The notes under the pieces were generated by a model. The model was not told the DNA's origin and did no database searches. It was given only the letters and a program-made list of their open reading frames with translations. A stretch of 64,000 nt of DNA from Acanthosoma haemorrhoidale. Lineage: Eukaryota > Arthropoda > Insecta > Hemiptera > Acanthosomatidae. Both the position numbers and the translations under genes were made by a program. The stretch covers positions 119,735,454-119,799,453 of the forward strand of contig OV884009.1 of the NCBI GenBank assembly GCA_930367205.1, written 5' to 3'. Numbering within the stretch: the first letter of the stretch is position 1; each line of letters opens with the position of its first letter. Shown in pieces: positions 12,801 through 24,700 of the stretch.

Positions 12801-15800
12801 CAGGTTGAGGATGTATTGGACATAATAGCTATTAGACAGTGATGGTAAAGATCTAAAACAATCACAGACACTCTTCCCCCTATAACAGTATCAGTTCCTA
12901 ATTACTAACATGCAGTAAAAGTTCAAGTTACAGGATATACCAAGCAAAAATAATGTTTTTCTAATATAATTTATAACCAAATACACTATTATTATTAGCT
13001 TTAACTAACTACATAATAACTAAAACTATTTGTTTAGATATTAAAGGGTTGCCAAAAAAGTCTGTTCGGTTTTTGTAACGAAACTTCAAGCAGTCTAATA
13101 TGTAGCCAACTTCAGTCCGTCCCTTGCAAGTGCGAAAGTCCGACGAAACTGATTGTATTTTGTGTGTTTAGGATCATCCTGAAAATGAAAAACCAAAACG
13201 AACATTATCGACACCTCATGCTTTTTTATTTTAAAAAAGGCAAGAAAGCAGTGGAAACTTGCAGGAAGGTAAGTGCTGTATACAGAGAGGATGCTATTAC
13301 AGAACGTGTGTGTCAGAAGTGGTTTACAAGATTTCAATCGGGAAATTTTTCGGTTCAAGACGCACCTCGCTCTGGCCGGCCAACTGAGATTAACAGTGAC
13401 AAAGTGAAGGAATTAGTCGACACCAATCCCCGTTATACAACTAGGGAGATCGCAGTTATCCTCAAAATATCCAAATGGAGTGTTGAAAACCATCTGCATC
13501 AACTTGGCTACGTGAGCAGGCTTGATGTTTGGGTTCCCCATCAACTTAGTGAGGCTAACCTCGCCCAAAGGATTTTCATCTGCGATTTGTTGCGGAAAGA
13601 TCCTTTTTTGAAGAGAATGATAACAGGGGACAAAAAGTGGATCGTCTATAACAATGTGGAGCGCAAGCGCTCATAGGGGAAGCGCGGCGAATTACCACAA
13701 ACAACCCCCAAAACAGGGTAAGGTTATGCTCTCGATTTGGTGGGATTGGAGGGGTGTTGTCTTTTACGAACTTCTTCCCACAGACAGGACCATCAAGTCA
13801 GACGTGTACTGTGACCAGCTGGACAAATTAAATGCAGCAATCCACCAGAAGCATCCAGAACTTGCCAACTGTAAGAGGATTGTCTTCCACCACGACAATG
13901 CGGCAGAAGTTACTGGAGCTTGGCTGAGAAGTTTTACCGCACCCTCCATATTCGTCCGACCTTGCACCTTCAGATTTCCAACTGTTTCGGTCTCTTCAAA
14001 ATTCATTGAATGGACAGACCTTCAACTTTGAAGAAGATGTAAAAATCTACTTGGAAAATTTTTTTGCCAGTAAAGACAGGAAATTCTTTGAGCATGGAAT
14101 TATGAATCTGCCCATGAGATGGCTGAAGCTACTGGAACAAAACGGCAATTATATCATTGATTGAATAAATCGCTTTGTGTTTAAAAGTTGTGTCTTATTT
14201 TCGCTTAGAACGGACTTTTTGGCCAACCTGATAATTTTGGAAGATACAGTACAGATTTGTACTTTTGCTTTTTTTCTCATTTCTCTAATTTTCTTCATGT
14301 TTCTCTGAATTTCCCTTAATAGTGGTTACACACACTATTAAGCCAGGATACTGCTTTCATTTTTTCTAAGGTGGTCAAAATATTGTCCAAAAACGATGTG
14401 GATTTCTTCCTTTAACTAAACTAATATTCAAAAATTAAGATCAGAGGAGCAAGTCAACTAGAGAGAGGCTAGGTTAACAGAAGATTCTTCTTTCAAACAT
14501 TAACCTGTAGTTGTCTAAATTGAAGAGAATTTGTTCTGAGAATAAGTATTGAGACAATTTATTACGTGAATAATAAAAACATAGTTCATCATGATAAGAC
14601 AGAAGGCACAAAATTTCCCCTTTATTTTATTGGATACTCAGGCAGGGTATCACTGGAATGCTACTTCCTTGTGCAAGGTTGTTCCTTCTAAGACAACAGC
14701 AACATTAAAAAAGAAAAAAAAAATCCCAATGGAAGACAGTGGACAAAAATCCACAGTAAGAAATGAGGCAATGAATTTGACTCAAAAGAGGATTGCTCAT
14801 ACCTAAACTCTGGGCGGTCCTCTCTTTCTGCCCTCTAAATATTGATTACCAAAATATTTTGTAGTTACTGATGAGTTAGTTTGATTACCCTCTATTTGTA
14901 GAACAGTTTAGTTATGATATTTATAGCGATCTAGCACAAGCAATTGTAACTGGATTAGCAAATGAATAAGCAATCACAGCCTGTAACAACAGAACAGCTT
15001 AGAATGTGCTTAAGTAAATTGATCTAATCCAAGGAATAGTATAGCGATAATATTAAACAAGGGGTACTGAAGAAGCAGAAGCTAGAATTGGAAGATCAGA
15101 ACTGTATTCTTTCCACTGATGGAGATGACCCGATCAAATATTAGGTTGCTATTTAGAGGACAAATTAGTATCTTATGACAGCACCATTTTCAAGTTTAAT
15201 CAGCACCTAAACAAGTTGACTACCTCAAATCGGCTCAAAGCTTATCAAAAATGGAATATTATGAACAAATAAACAGCACCACAGACAAAGATTAGGCCTC
15301 AAATCATATGAGTTGACATAATCATAAGAAGCAACTCTAAAGCTGGAATTGGCCTCCCAGCCAATACTTCTGCTATGCTACACACTCCTCGACGATATCA
15401 AGCCTTAGGCCTATGTCACTGTTCACGGGAAGCACCCTACAACATTGCAAAAAGGTTTCCATGGATCGGTAACTTACTATTTCGGCGCATATTATGATTA
15501 GGTGCAGAAATTAAAAAAAAACTACCAAAAGACTAGGCATTTATGGCAATTCATTCGCAGATTCAAGTAAAGGCACTGAAAATATTAGGCAGAAACTACA
15601 AGTTAAGTGTTTCTCTTCACCTTATTCCTCATACATTCTGCTTCAATCAAGGGACTAACGAGAATGACCTGTACTTCAAATTTTCCCTCAAAGTGATACA
15701 TCTGCTAAAGTGACATAACCATGAGAATGAAAAAGATATCGGCTCACACTCAACAAAAATAATTGATTGTTTAACAAATAGTTGGGTGAAAAATTAACAA

Positions 15801-16423
15801 TTTTTCAGTACGCTCTATTGTTATTCTGATTTCTTTAAACAATATTTCATACAATAGACTACATAGATTTTTTTTTCTTAGTTTCTTGACAGAAGGATGA
15901 GCCATATACACCAATAAATAGGGTGAGGAACAAACGTCCAACAAAATATTGCCCATTTGTTGGAATGAAGTTCTCCTACAGTGATTATTAAATAATAGCT
16001 ATAAAATAATAGTAAAATATATTAATAATTACTATTAATCATATGAATAAAAGATTTTGTCAACTCCAGGCTGTGTCACAAATTGGCCCTAATCAAGCTA
16101 CTAACCTATATTGCCACATTTCTTATCCTCTAATACAAAAAAGTTGTGAGACTTCGGATACACACTTATAAGCAATAAGAAGCAAAATTGAACCATTATT
16201 TACTGTTATTACGATATATAAATCTTACTAATACCATAATATTGAATAAATAAAAACCAAGAAATAACGGCTAAGTAAGTGATATTTCATTCCAAATGTG
16301 ACAAGTAAAATAGAAACCAATTGAAGTTAATGAAATTTACCTTAAATTAGATATTTCACTTCTTGCTACCCTCAGTTCGTTTAGGAGTTTGGGAAAATCC
16401 TCTTCTGCAATTTCTTTAGCCAT
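6876..16423 (-). CDS. TRMO: TRMO-like tRNA (adenine(37)-N6)-methyltransferase, TSAA domain; 5' three exons
   Basis: Three minus-strand exons with consensus junctions join in phase. Exon 1 is 16341-16423 (ATG at 16423, 27 codons plus 2 nt). Exon 2 is 11749-12066 (1 + 105 codons + 2). Exon 3 is 6876-7033 (1 + 52 codons + 1). They give about 186 residues. Residues 1-50 form a charged helical, probably coiled-coil, N-terminus, followed by a CPGC pair. From about residue 80 the TSAA/UPF0066 domain begins: EPIGYVSTEF, GVPRQPSLCP, NPEHALEGLNEYSHMW, then SPPRLNGDKTGVFATRSPHR and IGLSLVRIDSIQ. These are the SAM-binding signatures of TRMO, which methylates t6A37 of some tRNAs. The rest of the domain and the stop codon were not found between 3463 and 6875, so the 3' exons lie outside the window or are lost. 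Introns are filled with transposon remnants. Confidence 0.9.
7034..8230. other. TRMO intron sequence, AT-rich; possible LTR end near 8160
   Basis: No exon was seen. From about 7900 the sequence probably belongs to the decayed gypsy element that follows. A polyadenylation-type AATAAA at 8169-8174 lies shortly before its gag start, as in the R/U5 part of an LTR. The LTR itself could not be delimited. Confidence 0.4.
8232..9420 (+). mobile_element. Decayed Ty3/gypsy element with gag joined to RT end and RNase H
   Basis: The ATG at 8232 starts a Gag-like frame (MEKYLQTDLLSTNPST, EEWTHLK) that breaks and continues in other frames. Clear Gag motifs include ATFVKPKNIIFA (about 8473-8508) and DQYLQALRFLSKDCDFRAVS. 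Around 8870-9060 an RT thumb region appears (KPDGDRLKPLLEL, FAHYARWISQFSDRIRPL). Then 9096-9395 is an RNase H remnant (ILSQEGWPVTLSNLEP, IVEALRKWQHYLIGK, LLADQRSV). The RT palm and protease are missing, so there is a large internal deletion. It is a different gypsy lineage from family A and from the Mag-like elements. It lies in TRMO intron 2, antisense to the gene. Confidence 0.82.
10043..10720 (+). mobile_element. Tc1-like DNA transposon remnant
   Basis: A TA dinucleotide at 10041-10042 is followed by CACTCATGGACAAAATTAGC, a typical Tc1-type terminal repeat start. From the ATG at 10271, pieces of transposase can be read in shifting frames: an N-terminal HTH part (RHLSEYNCV), RRRLNENNFKARHPTC, and SSDGHNFTWRRPEVRY near the catalytic region. 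The coding part is heavily mutated. Downstream of about 10720 the similarity is lost and no right terminal repeat was found. Confidence 0.75.
10945..11300 (-). pseudogene. Tigger/pogo-like DDE transposase fragment
   Basis: On the minus strand two adjacent frames read like the C-terminal half of a DDE_1 (Tigger, jerky-type) transposase. FKKFVPYIREYQCENG is followed by KAFLLQDNAPSQSILK, which matches the family pattern around the second catalytic aspartate (DNAP). Then come YLCQPKLHQFYPIDQCD and SQFKK, matching the usual PPN...QPMDQG...FK segment. There are frameshifts and no intact ORF. It lies in TRMO intron 2. Confidence 0.65.
12067..13043. other. TRMO intron 1, no recognisable gene
   Basis: AT-rich sequence. 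A short (TA)n run lies near 12357-12372. No ORF here shows a recognisable motif. Confidence 0.5.
13044..14231 (+). mobile_element. mariner transposon with terminal inverted repeats
   Basis: The left end (GGGTTGCCAAAAAAGTCTGT from 13046) and the right end (ACGGACTTTTTGGCCAACC, ending 14228) are inverted copies with a few mismatches, and TA dinucleotides flank them. The length of about 1.19 kb is normal for a mariner. The element sits in TRMO intron 1, antisense to the gene. Confidence 0.88.
13185..14164 (+). pseudogene. mariner transposase, frameshifted
   Basis: From the ATG at 13185 the frame shows the paired HTH domain (MKNQNEHYRHLMLFYF, WFTRFQSGNFSVQDAPRSGR) and the start of the catalytic domain with the first aspartate in MITGDKKWIVYNN. 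A stop at 13674-13676 ends it. A second frame (13654-14031) continues with GKVMLSIWWDWRGV and the second aspartate in FHHDNA. After that the frame is scrambled, so the third acidic residue of the mariner triad is not in frame. The expected C-terminus is readable again near 14104-14164. At least two frameshifts and a stop make this inactive. Confidence 0.88.
14232..16340. other. TRMO intron 1, remaining part
   Basis: No exon or recognisable transposon domain was found. The ORF at 14591-14806 is short and composition-biased. The segment 15060-15760 is less AT-rich and may be an old transposon, but every frame is interrupted. Confidence 0.45.
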
Positions 16424-16800
16424 ATTAAGGACTTATTGGAGTCTCATTCCCAGAATATGGTTTATTAATGAATAGTAAATAATGAATGCTTCAAAATACC
16501 AACTCTTTTATTTTTATTAAGTTGTGCGTATTTTAAATTTAAAGAATAAAATACAAAAAAAATCATTGAAACATATTAATTTAAAAAATAAAAAGGATTT
16601 GCCAAAGAGTGGATAATATTACACGACACTAAGAACCGCTGTGTAGGTCATGACTGAACCGGTCATTACGATATGGGTGGAGGTCAAGGAGGTCGGAAGA
16701 CTAATGGAGAGGACAACTTAAGGGAGAAAGATTGGGGTCGGCGAGGGGATAGACTAGAGGTCTACTCACGCTCCTGCAGGATCATTTAAATTTAGTTGTT
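16424..16800 (-). promoter_or_regulatory. Probable TRMO 5' UTR and promoter region
   Basis: This lies directly upstream of the TRMO start codon. The part at 16620-16790 is clearly more GC-rich than its surroundings (for example GGAGGTCAAGGAGGTCGG), as insect promoter or 5' exon regions often are. No TATA box or start site could be assigned. Confidence 0.4.
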
Positions 16801-17239
16801 CTACCCTATGTGTAATTCTGTTAACTGTTACTGATGGATTTATCACAATTTCTCATTTACCATTTGAAAGTTTCATAATATTACAGAATCGAAGGTATGA
16901 AAACTGCAGGTCTGAATAAATAATATAATTTTACTAATATACTTCAAGCCAAATATTTTACAAAATCTAACTTCACAACTATTATCTACATTTAAATTTT
17001 TGCAAAAAACTAACTTTCACTACTTTTATCTTTTAAGGCGTCAAATGCCAGTGCAAAACCCAGGAGATGCATTGATTGGTACACTGTTTAATGAGTGTCT
17101 TAAGTACCTGTAAACAGAAAGTGTTGATATATTTGCTATTAACAAATAATTGCATTATAAATATTATATCTTTTTGCCGGAGGCAAAGGACAATGCCTAT
17201 TTAAAATCTGGATTTCATTGCCAACTTCGCTCTGTTGAG

Positions 17240-17380
17240 AGATACAGCAAAGTTTATAATTTTATTAAGGAAATAGTACAATCTAGCCAGCACCGGAAAT
17301 GTAGTAGATAGCACATTAGCTGCATGCACTCAAGGGGGGGGGGTCGAACCCAGTCGAGGTGGGAGAAAAAATCCACATGG
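17240..17380 (+). repeat. tRNA-derived SINE-like or tRNA pseudogene fragment
   Basis: GTAGATAGCACATTAGCTGC resembles a weak pol III A box region, and GGTCGAACCC about 40 bases later resembles a B box. A G-run at 17333-17342 lies between them. The unit is too diverged to be a functional tRNA. Confidence 0.35.
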
Positions 17381-17879
17381 CATTAGTTTTTGTTTATGAG
17401 CTCAAATTTCTAAGATATAAAATTTTAGTGAAATATACGTTACACTATTTTAGCTAAAATCCATGGATCAAAAAAAAACTTCAAACGTTAGAAAAAAAAA
17501 ACTGATCTAAAAAAGTAGAGCAGATTGAGAAAAACTGATTTCACATTTAGATTTTGTGCGCCAAATATAGGCAAAATTGGTTCTAAAATCTTTGGCATGA
17601 AAAGAAAAAGAATGTTTTCTGGTAGGCCTGTGTAATTAGTATTTGCTATAATTTTGCTTTCTTATTCATAATCAGTCAAAAGGCATTTATAAGAAGTATA
17701 TAAAAAATAATGGTTAATTTTATAATGCTTCATTTAATATGATCTCAGGGTGTTACATGGTTCTAGTTCGTAATTTTTTCTATTTTAAAATTGTTCAGAT
17801 TTACGTAATTGGTTAAAGAAATTTAAATAATATTTACCTAATATTTAGAAACAAGGATTTATAATAAAATGGTTAATTC

Positions 17880-20600
17880 TTGGTTATTAGAGGATGGGTT
17901 GGTGTCTTTACTGCTTTGAACTCTCGTGTATTCTGTATTCTCTAAATGTCTTACGGCAACTGAAGTCAACTGACTGCCCAACTTGATGAATGATGATAGC
18001 CTTAACACCGAGGCGTCTCAATGACCTAAACCTGGTGTTGGAGAAAGAGATAATTTAGTCTATGACCTTGCCATCTGTCTGGCGACCTGCCTCATTATTA
18101 AATTTTCTGACTCATATCTAAGAAGCTGGGCCACGAAAGTGAACTCTGATCAGGAGAAGAGGCAGAGGTTCAGACAGAGGATGTTTATATGGCCTTCGAC
18201 TCACCACGAATTTACACTCAGATTCAAGGGTAGGTGAAAATCGTCCGGATCCCAAAGACTAATAAGAACCGAAGAGAAGAGGACTGGCATGAGACGAGAG
18301 TGGAAATGTGATACCACCGAAGCCGTATTTGACGGAAAAGGTCCCTTCCAAAGAGTCCCTAACGGGACTCTAACGGACAACTCTACCTAATCCCTAACGG
18401 GGAAGAAAACCCTAACGGGAAGAAGACGGGAGTATACACTAGGAGAATTGCGGAGATCAGCTGCGCGTCATCTTTGAAAAGTGATGTTGAGCTAGGATCC
18501 AACTATTTTATCCTAAGAACGCCCCCCCTCCCAACAAACGTTGTGGGCAAAACTGATGCTTTTTTGAACTTATGGATACTTTTCTTGACTTTTATAAATG
18601 ATTTTTTATTATTTCTGTAATCATTTTTTTCTAGTGATGGGCTCTTGAATTTCATTTGTTAATTGAGAATTTGGCGCCCGTACTAATCATGTTAGGTTAC
18701 TTCGTGCTGTTTGGGAGAGATCGAAGAATTAGCACCAGACATCAGAGCTACCCAAGAGTTCAGTAAATCACTAGTGTGAAATCCTCGCAAAATTAACGGT
18801 TTTAAAGCCTGGCTGACTAGAATTGATTTACCATGGAATAAATTTCTTGCTATGGGTATGAAGGCAAAATGTGCTGCAGATCAGCATACATCAGAAACCC
18901 CCTTATAAATAGAACGCCTAGTTAAAGTGATCCCTGAGACGCGTAATTTAAATGTAAGGCGCTGGCTCTCGAAATCCCTGGCGAAGAAGGAACCAGCACA
19001 TCTCTCGTTAATAATTCTGTAGCCGGAACAACTAATAATGCAGTACTAAAATTAGGAACCGATCTCACTCCCGACTTTAATGGTGGTTGAATTTCTCGGT
19101 GAGTATCCTATAAGGGCCTCTTTATGTCATTAATTCATGAAATATACAATTTATCGTTAACACAAAAGTTTTATTATTTAAAAAGTTCCCTAAAAGGATT
19201 TTCTCTTTAGTCGTTGGCAGCAATCCCTGTCACGACCGGATCTTATCCACAAGCATGCGGTATTTTATAAAAGCAATATGACCAAAAACGTGCGCAAGCC
19301 ACTAACTATATCAATAACATTTTTTTCTTTCAAGCCAATAACTAAGACTACGCTATCTTTACTAGAACAATTCTAACAACTATATTGGAAACTGATTTGG
19401 CCTATAAGAAGTTGATTTAGAAGATCCTTTAGGCTTTATTCTCATCACTCATGCCCTGAGGTTATTGGATTCCAAATCCAGGGAAAAAAGGGATAAGAAC
19501 TTGTTTTTACAGAATTTGTCCATTTCATACACAAGCATTCCATGATATTAAAGTCGGGGGCTTGAACTGTAGGAACGAGATCTCATTCAGCTATTTTTGT
19601 AAATAACAAAAATCATCCAAGCAAATATTTATGAAAACTCATACTTTGGAAGGGATTTACTCATGTCCATTATATAAAAATTCTCATCGCATATATAAAT
19701 GCACAAACTTTTTAAGTATGACACCACAGCAAAGATTTAAGAAAATCAAAACATGCCAACTCATAAGGTGAAGACGTCAAGGTCCTCCTCATTACCTTTA
19801 AATATTACCGGGAAGCCGTTGTTACACTGACATCTGACCCAGCCACAAGCAAACCAGGCAAATTTGAAGTAAATGGCTATCTTCAAAAGCATTGCCTTCA
19901 AGTAAACATGCCAATTCTCCTCCCTGCAATCGACCTCTGCAGCCACAGGTGCACACAGTAGCTAGTACCCCGGAGACTTCCACTTTAAGCAGGCTGCCTG
20001 GAACTATTGACGGAGGAGATGAAACAGATCTGGCAACTACTGACCTCAACGTCCGACTTCCACGAAAGCCCACCACCTAGGACTAGCTGAACATCAGACG
20101 AGAATTGTTTTTCCGGATGATCGTCCAAGGCATCTATCTACAAACCTTTCAAGGCCCCCCTGAGCGAGCCCTCTTTATGTCGTAGAGAAACTTGATGGTG
20201 GCATACGACCCTACGACGGTTACCCTAACGGTTAAATACCCAGGGCTTTCTCGGCCACTACAGCGTTCCCAACATGGCGACTTTAGCATTTGACTACATG
20301 AAGAAGATCTTCTCTACGTTGGATCTCAAGTGAGAAAATTATAATACTATAAAATCGGCTTCAAAGGACAAAAGGTCCATTGGCCCGATCAGTAAACCCA
20401 ACTACACTTGAGTACGCGCACCACAGGTGACGAAATACCCCATAGGTCCCATTAACCCAACAGCATTCGAGATCCATGAGGGAACCCAGTCTGGAACACA
20501 GATCCCTTGGTAGAGGTAAACAAAGAAGAAAAAAAGTTACTACTGACTAGGGCCCATCATGCTACTTCAGCCCATCGGCTTAGGTAGATCAAAGACACAT
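17880..20600 (+). mobile_element. Heavily decayed LTR-retrotransposon region
   Basis: TTTGGCGCCCG at 18670-18680 matches the PBS-proximal sequence of the LTR element at 57.46 kb. A decayed RT motif (KIFSTLDLK at 20304-20330) follows 1.6 kb later in the same orientation. Upstream, 18350-18420 is GC-rich and contains three copies of CCCTAACGGG, consistent with an old LTR. Every coding frame is broken by stops. The boundaries are guesses. Confidence 0.45.
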
Positions 20601-21109
20601 GTGAAATTTTCATCAATTTTATTTATGGATCACATTTCGATATACCTTTTATTGCATATTGAGTATAGTTGTTAGTTTATTCCCGTGTCGTGGAAATTGA
20701 AAAAAATTTGAGTTCACAGTAGGATGAAATTTTTTACAATAAAACAATCTTAACTATTATACTGAACGATCATGGTTAGAACCAAGCCAGTCTGGACGGG
20801 CACAGAACTTTTTCTGTTTTTTTTTCTTTATACTCACACTAGGCCGTGACAGCTAAATGTTTATTTATTTTACATATACTATTAAGATTAATTATAATTA
20901 TAATTTAATTTATGATTGGATAAGTTGTTGGATGATTGGATTATGACATTGGTTGATGAAAATCTAACCAAAGTTCTTTTGTCATCAGCAAATATCCATA
21001 AAAAACAAAGCCAATATCCCCAAAAAATGTTCATTATAAAACACTAATATCTAAATTCACAAGTAAACTATGAATTGCCTGTTTATTTATTAATGAATGG
21101 ACATTTCAA

Positions 21110-21240
21110 TTGTTCAGGGATGGCATGAGGATGGATATGTTCTGGCTAGAGGATTATGAGTGGAAATCAGAAGATCTCGGGTTTAACTCCTAAACCTGTT
21201 TATTTGTTTTTTCTTAATCAGTAATTGTTGAGGGATCAAA
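21110..21240 (+). repeat. Possible tRNA-derived SINE fragment
   Basis: TGGCATGAGGATGG followed about 50 bases later by CGGGTTTAACTCC looks like spaced A and B boxes of a pol III promoter. No second copy with this exact sequence is present in the window, so support is weak. Confidence 0.25.
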
Positions 21241-21352
21241 TAAGTTTATCATGGCAAAGAATCATCATTGACGTGTCCTTATCTCTAATCCGCGAAACGA
21301 ATCAAGGCTACTCGTATCATAGTAATCACTCGCACTTATCTCCGTAATCGTC

Positions 21353-21750
21353 AGTTTTATTTTATTTTTTTTAACTCGTTTATTTATTTTTTATGTCAAT
21401 ATCTCATTTTACCACATGAAATATGTTAATTTTCCCTCTTTATTAATGCAACAACATGCTGTTTAGTCTGAATCCACTCATGCTATACGTTTATATTTTT
21501 TGAAATATGGTTTGTATCGATCAGGCTTATAATTAGCGGAATATAAAGTAGTACATTACGATTTCTGAAATGTTATAGACCGTAAGTTGTAGAAGTTAGT
21601 GAAAGTGTTCAACAAGTTAACTAACTAGTAGCTCTTTGCTTTCGTTCTTATCTAGAACAGTTTGGCGGGCAACCCTTTCAATATAACACTTTTCTACCAG
21701 GCTATTCCTGCACCCTGTCAGTTTGATAACTATAAGTAATTTTGGCAATC
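21353..21750 (+). promoter_or_regulatory. Upstream region and presumed 5' UTR of UBE2T-like gene
   Basis: No coding sequence was seen. The final 170 bases before the start codon at 21751 are less AT-rich than the rest and probably hold the transcription start. No TATA box or other named element could be fixed. Confidence 0.35.
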
Positions 21751-24700
21751 ATGAATTCAGCAAGATTTTCTGCCAGATTGAGGAAAGAGATGGAGATGTT
21801 TGTAATGGATCCTCCACCTGGAATATCATGCTGCTTCAGAGAAAATTCCTCTTGTGTTTTAGATGCTGGTGTGTTTGTAGGATAGTGGTTAACATTGTTG
21901 TTATATTTTGTGTGATATTTATGTTTTTATTTTATTTATTTCAGACATTATTGGACCCCCTGGTTCACCATATGAAGGAGGAGTATTCCATCTGGAAATC
22001 CAGCTCCCAAATGAGTAAGTAAATAATCTTGTATTAATTGTGTTATTTGATCCTGCTGATATTAATTTTAAATAAATTGAGGTGTGAGATAAATGTTTTT
22101 ATGGATGTTACCCACTAGTTGATTGCCGACATATTCTAATATCTGATTAATATTGTGAAGTAGCTGCTTGGATGCATAGTAGAGAACTTAGTAAGACTTG
22201 CCCACCACCCTGTATTTTCTCTTACTGGACTAAGAATGTATGCATGTTTCATTTTGTGTAATATTACAATTGAAGTGGATCAATCAGTCGTCAGTAGTAG
22301 CTAGTTATTATATTAAGTTTGTAGTATCTCAATATAGTCAATTCACTATGTATCAATTCAACCCTGGTTAGCACTAATTTGATATGCAGTGAAGTCTGCA
22401 GAATTTTATTCAATAAATTAAACACCAATAGTAAATCAATTTTGATCCAGTTTCTACTTGGAACATAATTGGAAATGCTTTGTTTCGGTGGAGGAGCTAT
22501 TTAAATCCTTATTTATTTTTATATCAGAATTTTTATCAAGCTTTCTCTAGAAGTTTTCAGCCACTCTTGTCAGCATTGTTGTCAATGTTTAGAGTATATA
22601 GTCAAAGTCGTTTATAATAAATTTCAAGGAACTGGCAGTTGTTGTACCCATGTTGTAGCCAATGTTCACTTTAAGCGTTATTATCGGGCATAACAAATAG
22701 TTGGTTCAAAATGGTGTTATACTGGTTACCACAGTCAATTATGTACATTTAAGTACGTAATATTGAAATGAGTAGGGTAGTCAACAAATATTCATAATAT
22801 AATGTGTCATGGAAATCTTTATTATAAAAATTTATACATTATGTATAAATATGGAATTTATTATGTAAAGAAAATTTTTGTTTATGTAAATATTTTAAAA
22901 GAAAAAATTATAAAAGAACAAAGGAGAAACCATCGTAATTCAAAAGTGCATAGAATCAAATAAAAAAGTCTGTTATTTTTGTTTGTTGTCTTCCTCTTAC
23001 TTCACTTCTGCAAGAAACTTTTTTTTCGATTCCGGTGGAAACCACCAAGAAGGCTTCTTTTACACTTTAGGATGTTTCATTCAGTAGTGTGAACAAACGT
23101 TCTTAAGGTGGAACAAGTAGCATACTCTTCTGAAACTGGAAGGATTTTTTCGAAATCTTCCGATTCTTGACAAATATTATCAGTAGTGTGTTCTTCCATA
23201 GTTTGGTGACTCCGTACGATATTAATATATGACAATTCTTCACTTATTATGATTTTGTCATCCCTCTGATAGTCATCAGCAGAGCTGTCAGACTGAGAAG
23301 GGAAATGGCACATTGAAAACCCATGTGTGCAATGCTTCATATGAAGCTCCTGGTTGTACATCCTTAATTAGACCAGAAATGTGAAAACAGTTATCAATAG
23401 TTTCCACTGTACAGAATCCCATGCCTTAAATACCATTAATATAGCGTCAAGAACACTATCTTTTGTACCATCCTTATTTTCAGTTTTCTCAATAATTTTA
23501 TACACGTATGCTTTTTGAAAGACTTCACTCCTTGGTCTATGGGGGGGGGGGTCTGCATTATGGACATAAATTTGGAGCTAGGAAAAAGAATTTGATTCTT
23601 TTCCATCTGTAACTGGAGGATGGGCAATTGTTGACAAGTAAAATTATACGTTTGTTTGGCTTTAAAAGTTCAGTGTCCCAATTTTCAGAGTATTTTCGAA
23701 TATAGTCTATGTCATCCAGACTTTTTTTTATTAAAATCATATTCAATGGAGAGGTTTTTCATGTTTTTAAAACATCGCAGCATTTTACTTTTTCATTTCA
23801 GCAAAAGCTTCCTTTTTATAAAATCGAACATGTTGCAATGAGAACTAACCCGCTCATATGATAGTTTACGTTATGTTATAGCCAGAACATTTTTCTCCTT
23901 TAAATTTCAAAGTGGTATCAGGTGTTCGTCTAGCCCCATCGCCTTTTTTATATATTATTTTGCAGGACCAATTATGTGTTTTGTTAGTTCGGATTGCACA
24001 TTATATCTCATATCTTTATAAATGATTTTGTATAGGGAATAAATCAGGTACTCAGTATAAAGTGATTTTTTCATTATGATAATCTAGAAACCTATACTTC
24101 CTATTAAACTGCAGGTTGAGAGTACATTAGCGTTTGGAAAGAGGTGTAAGTCCATTTTCAAGGTTTCATTGGCCCCTGTGTCTTTCTGTCTGTTCTGGTA
24201 TTATGGAGCTGAGTAATGACTGCTAATGGTAAAAATTTGCTGAAAGCGGGAATTTCCCCCCTGCAAATGTGGAATAAACTAGTCATGCTGAAGCATCTTG
24301 ACCGGTCAATCACAATTTTCTACCATTGTTCTCAGTGTCTTTGCAGCCATTTTTAGTAAATATTGGAATACACAACTTTTCTATTATTGTATTGTTGCTA
24401 TAAATTAGAGTTCAAACTTAAAAACCTAACTATGTGAGCACACTTTAAACTATAGATACAAACTATAAGCTATAATTAACATACAAGTTTGAACTAATTA
24501 AATATTTAAGTAATTTAACTTAGTACCATTTTTTTTATTTAGGTGATTGGTCTTGGTCCCAATATTTTTATTAAGTTCAGTATGTTGGTGGTATGAAATA
24601 AATAAAGACTTCAGAGATATGCATCTTATTCAATGAACAATGAAACGTTCAAAATTTACAACATTAGTTGACTTATAAGGCAATGTACAATATGACACAA

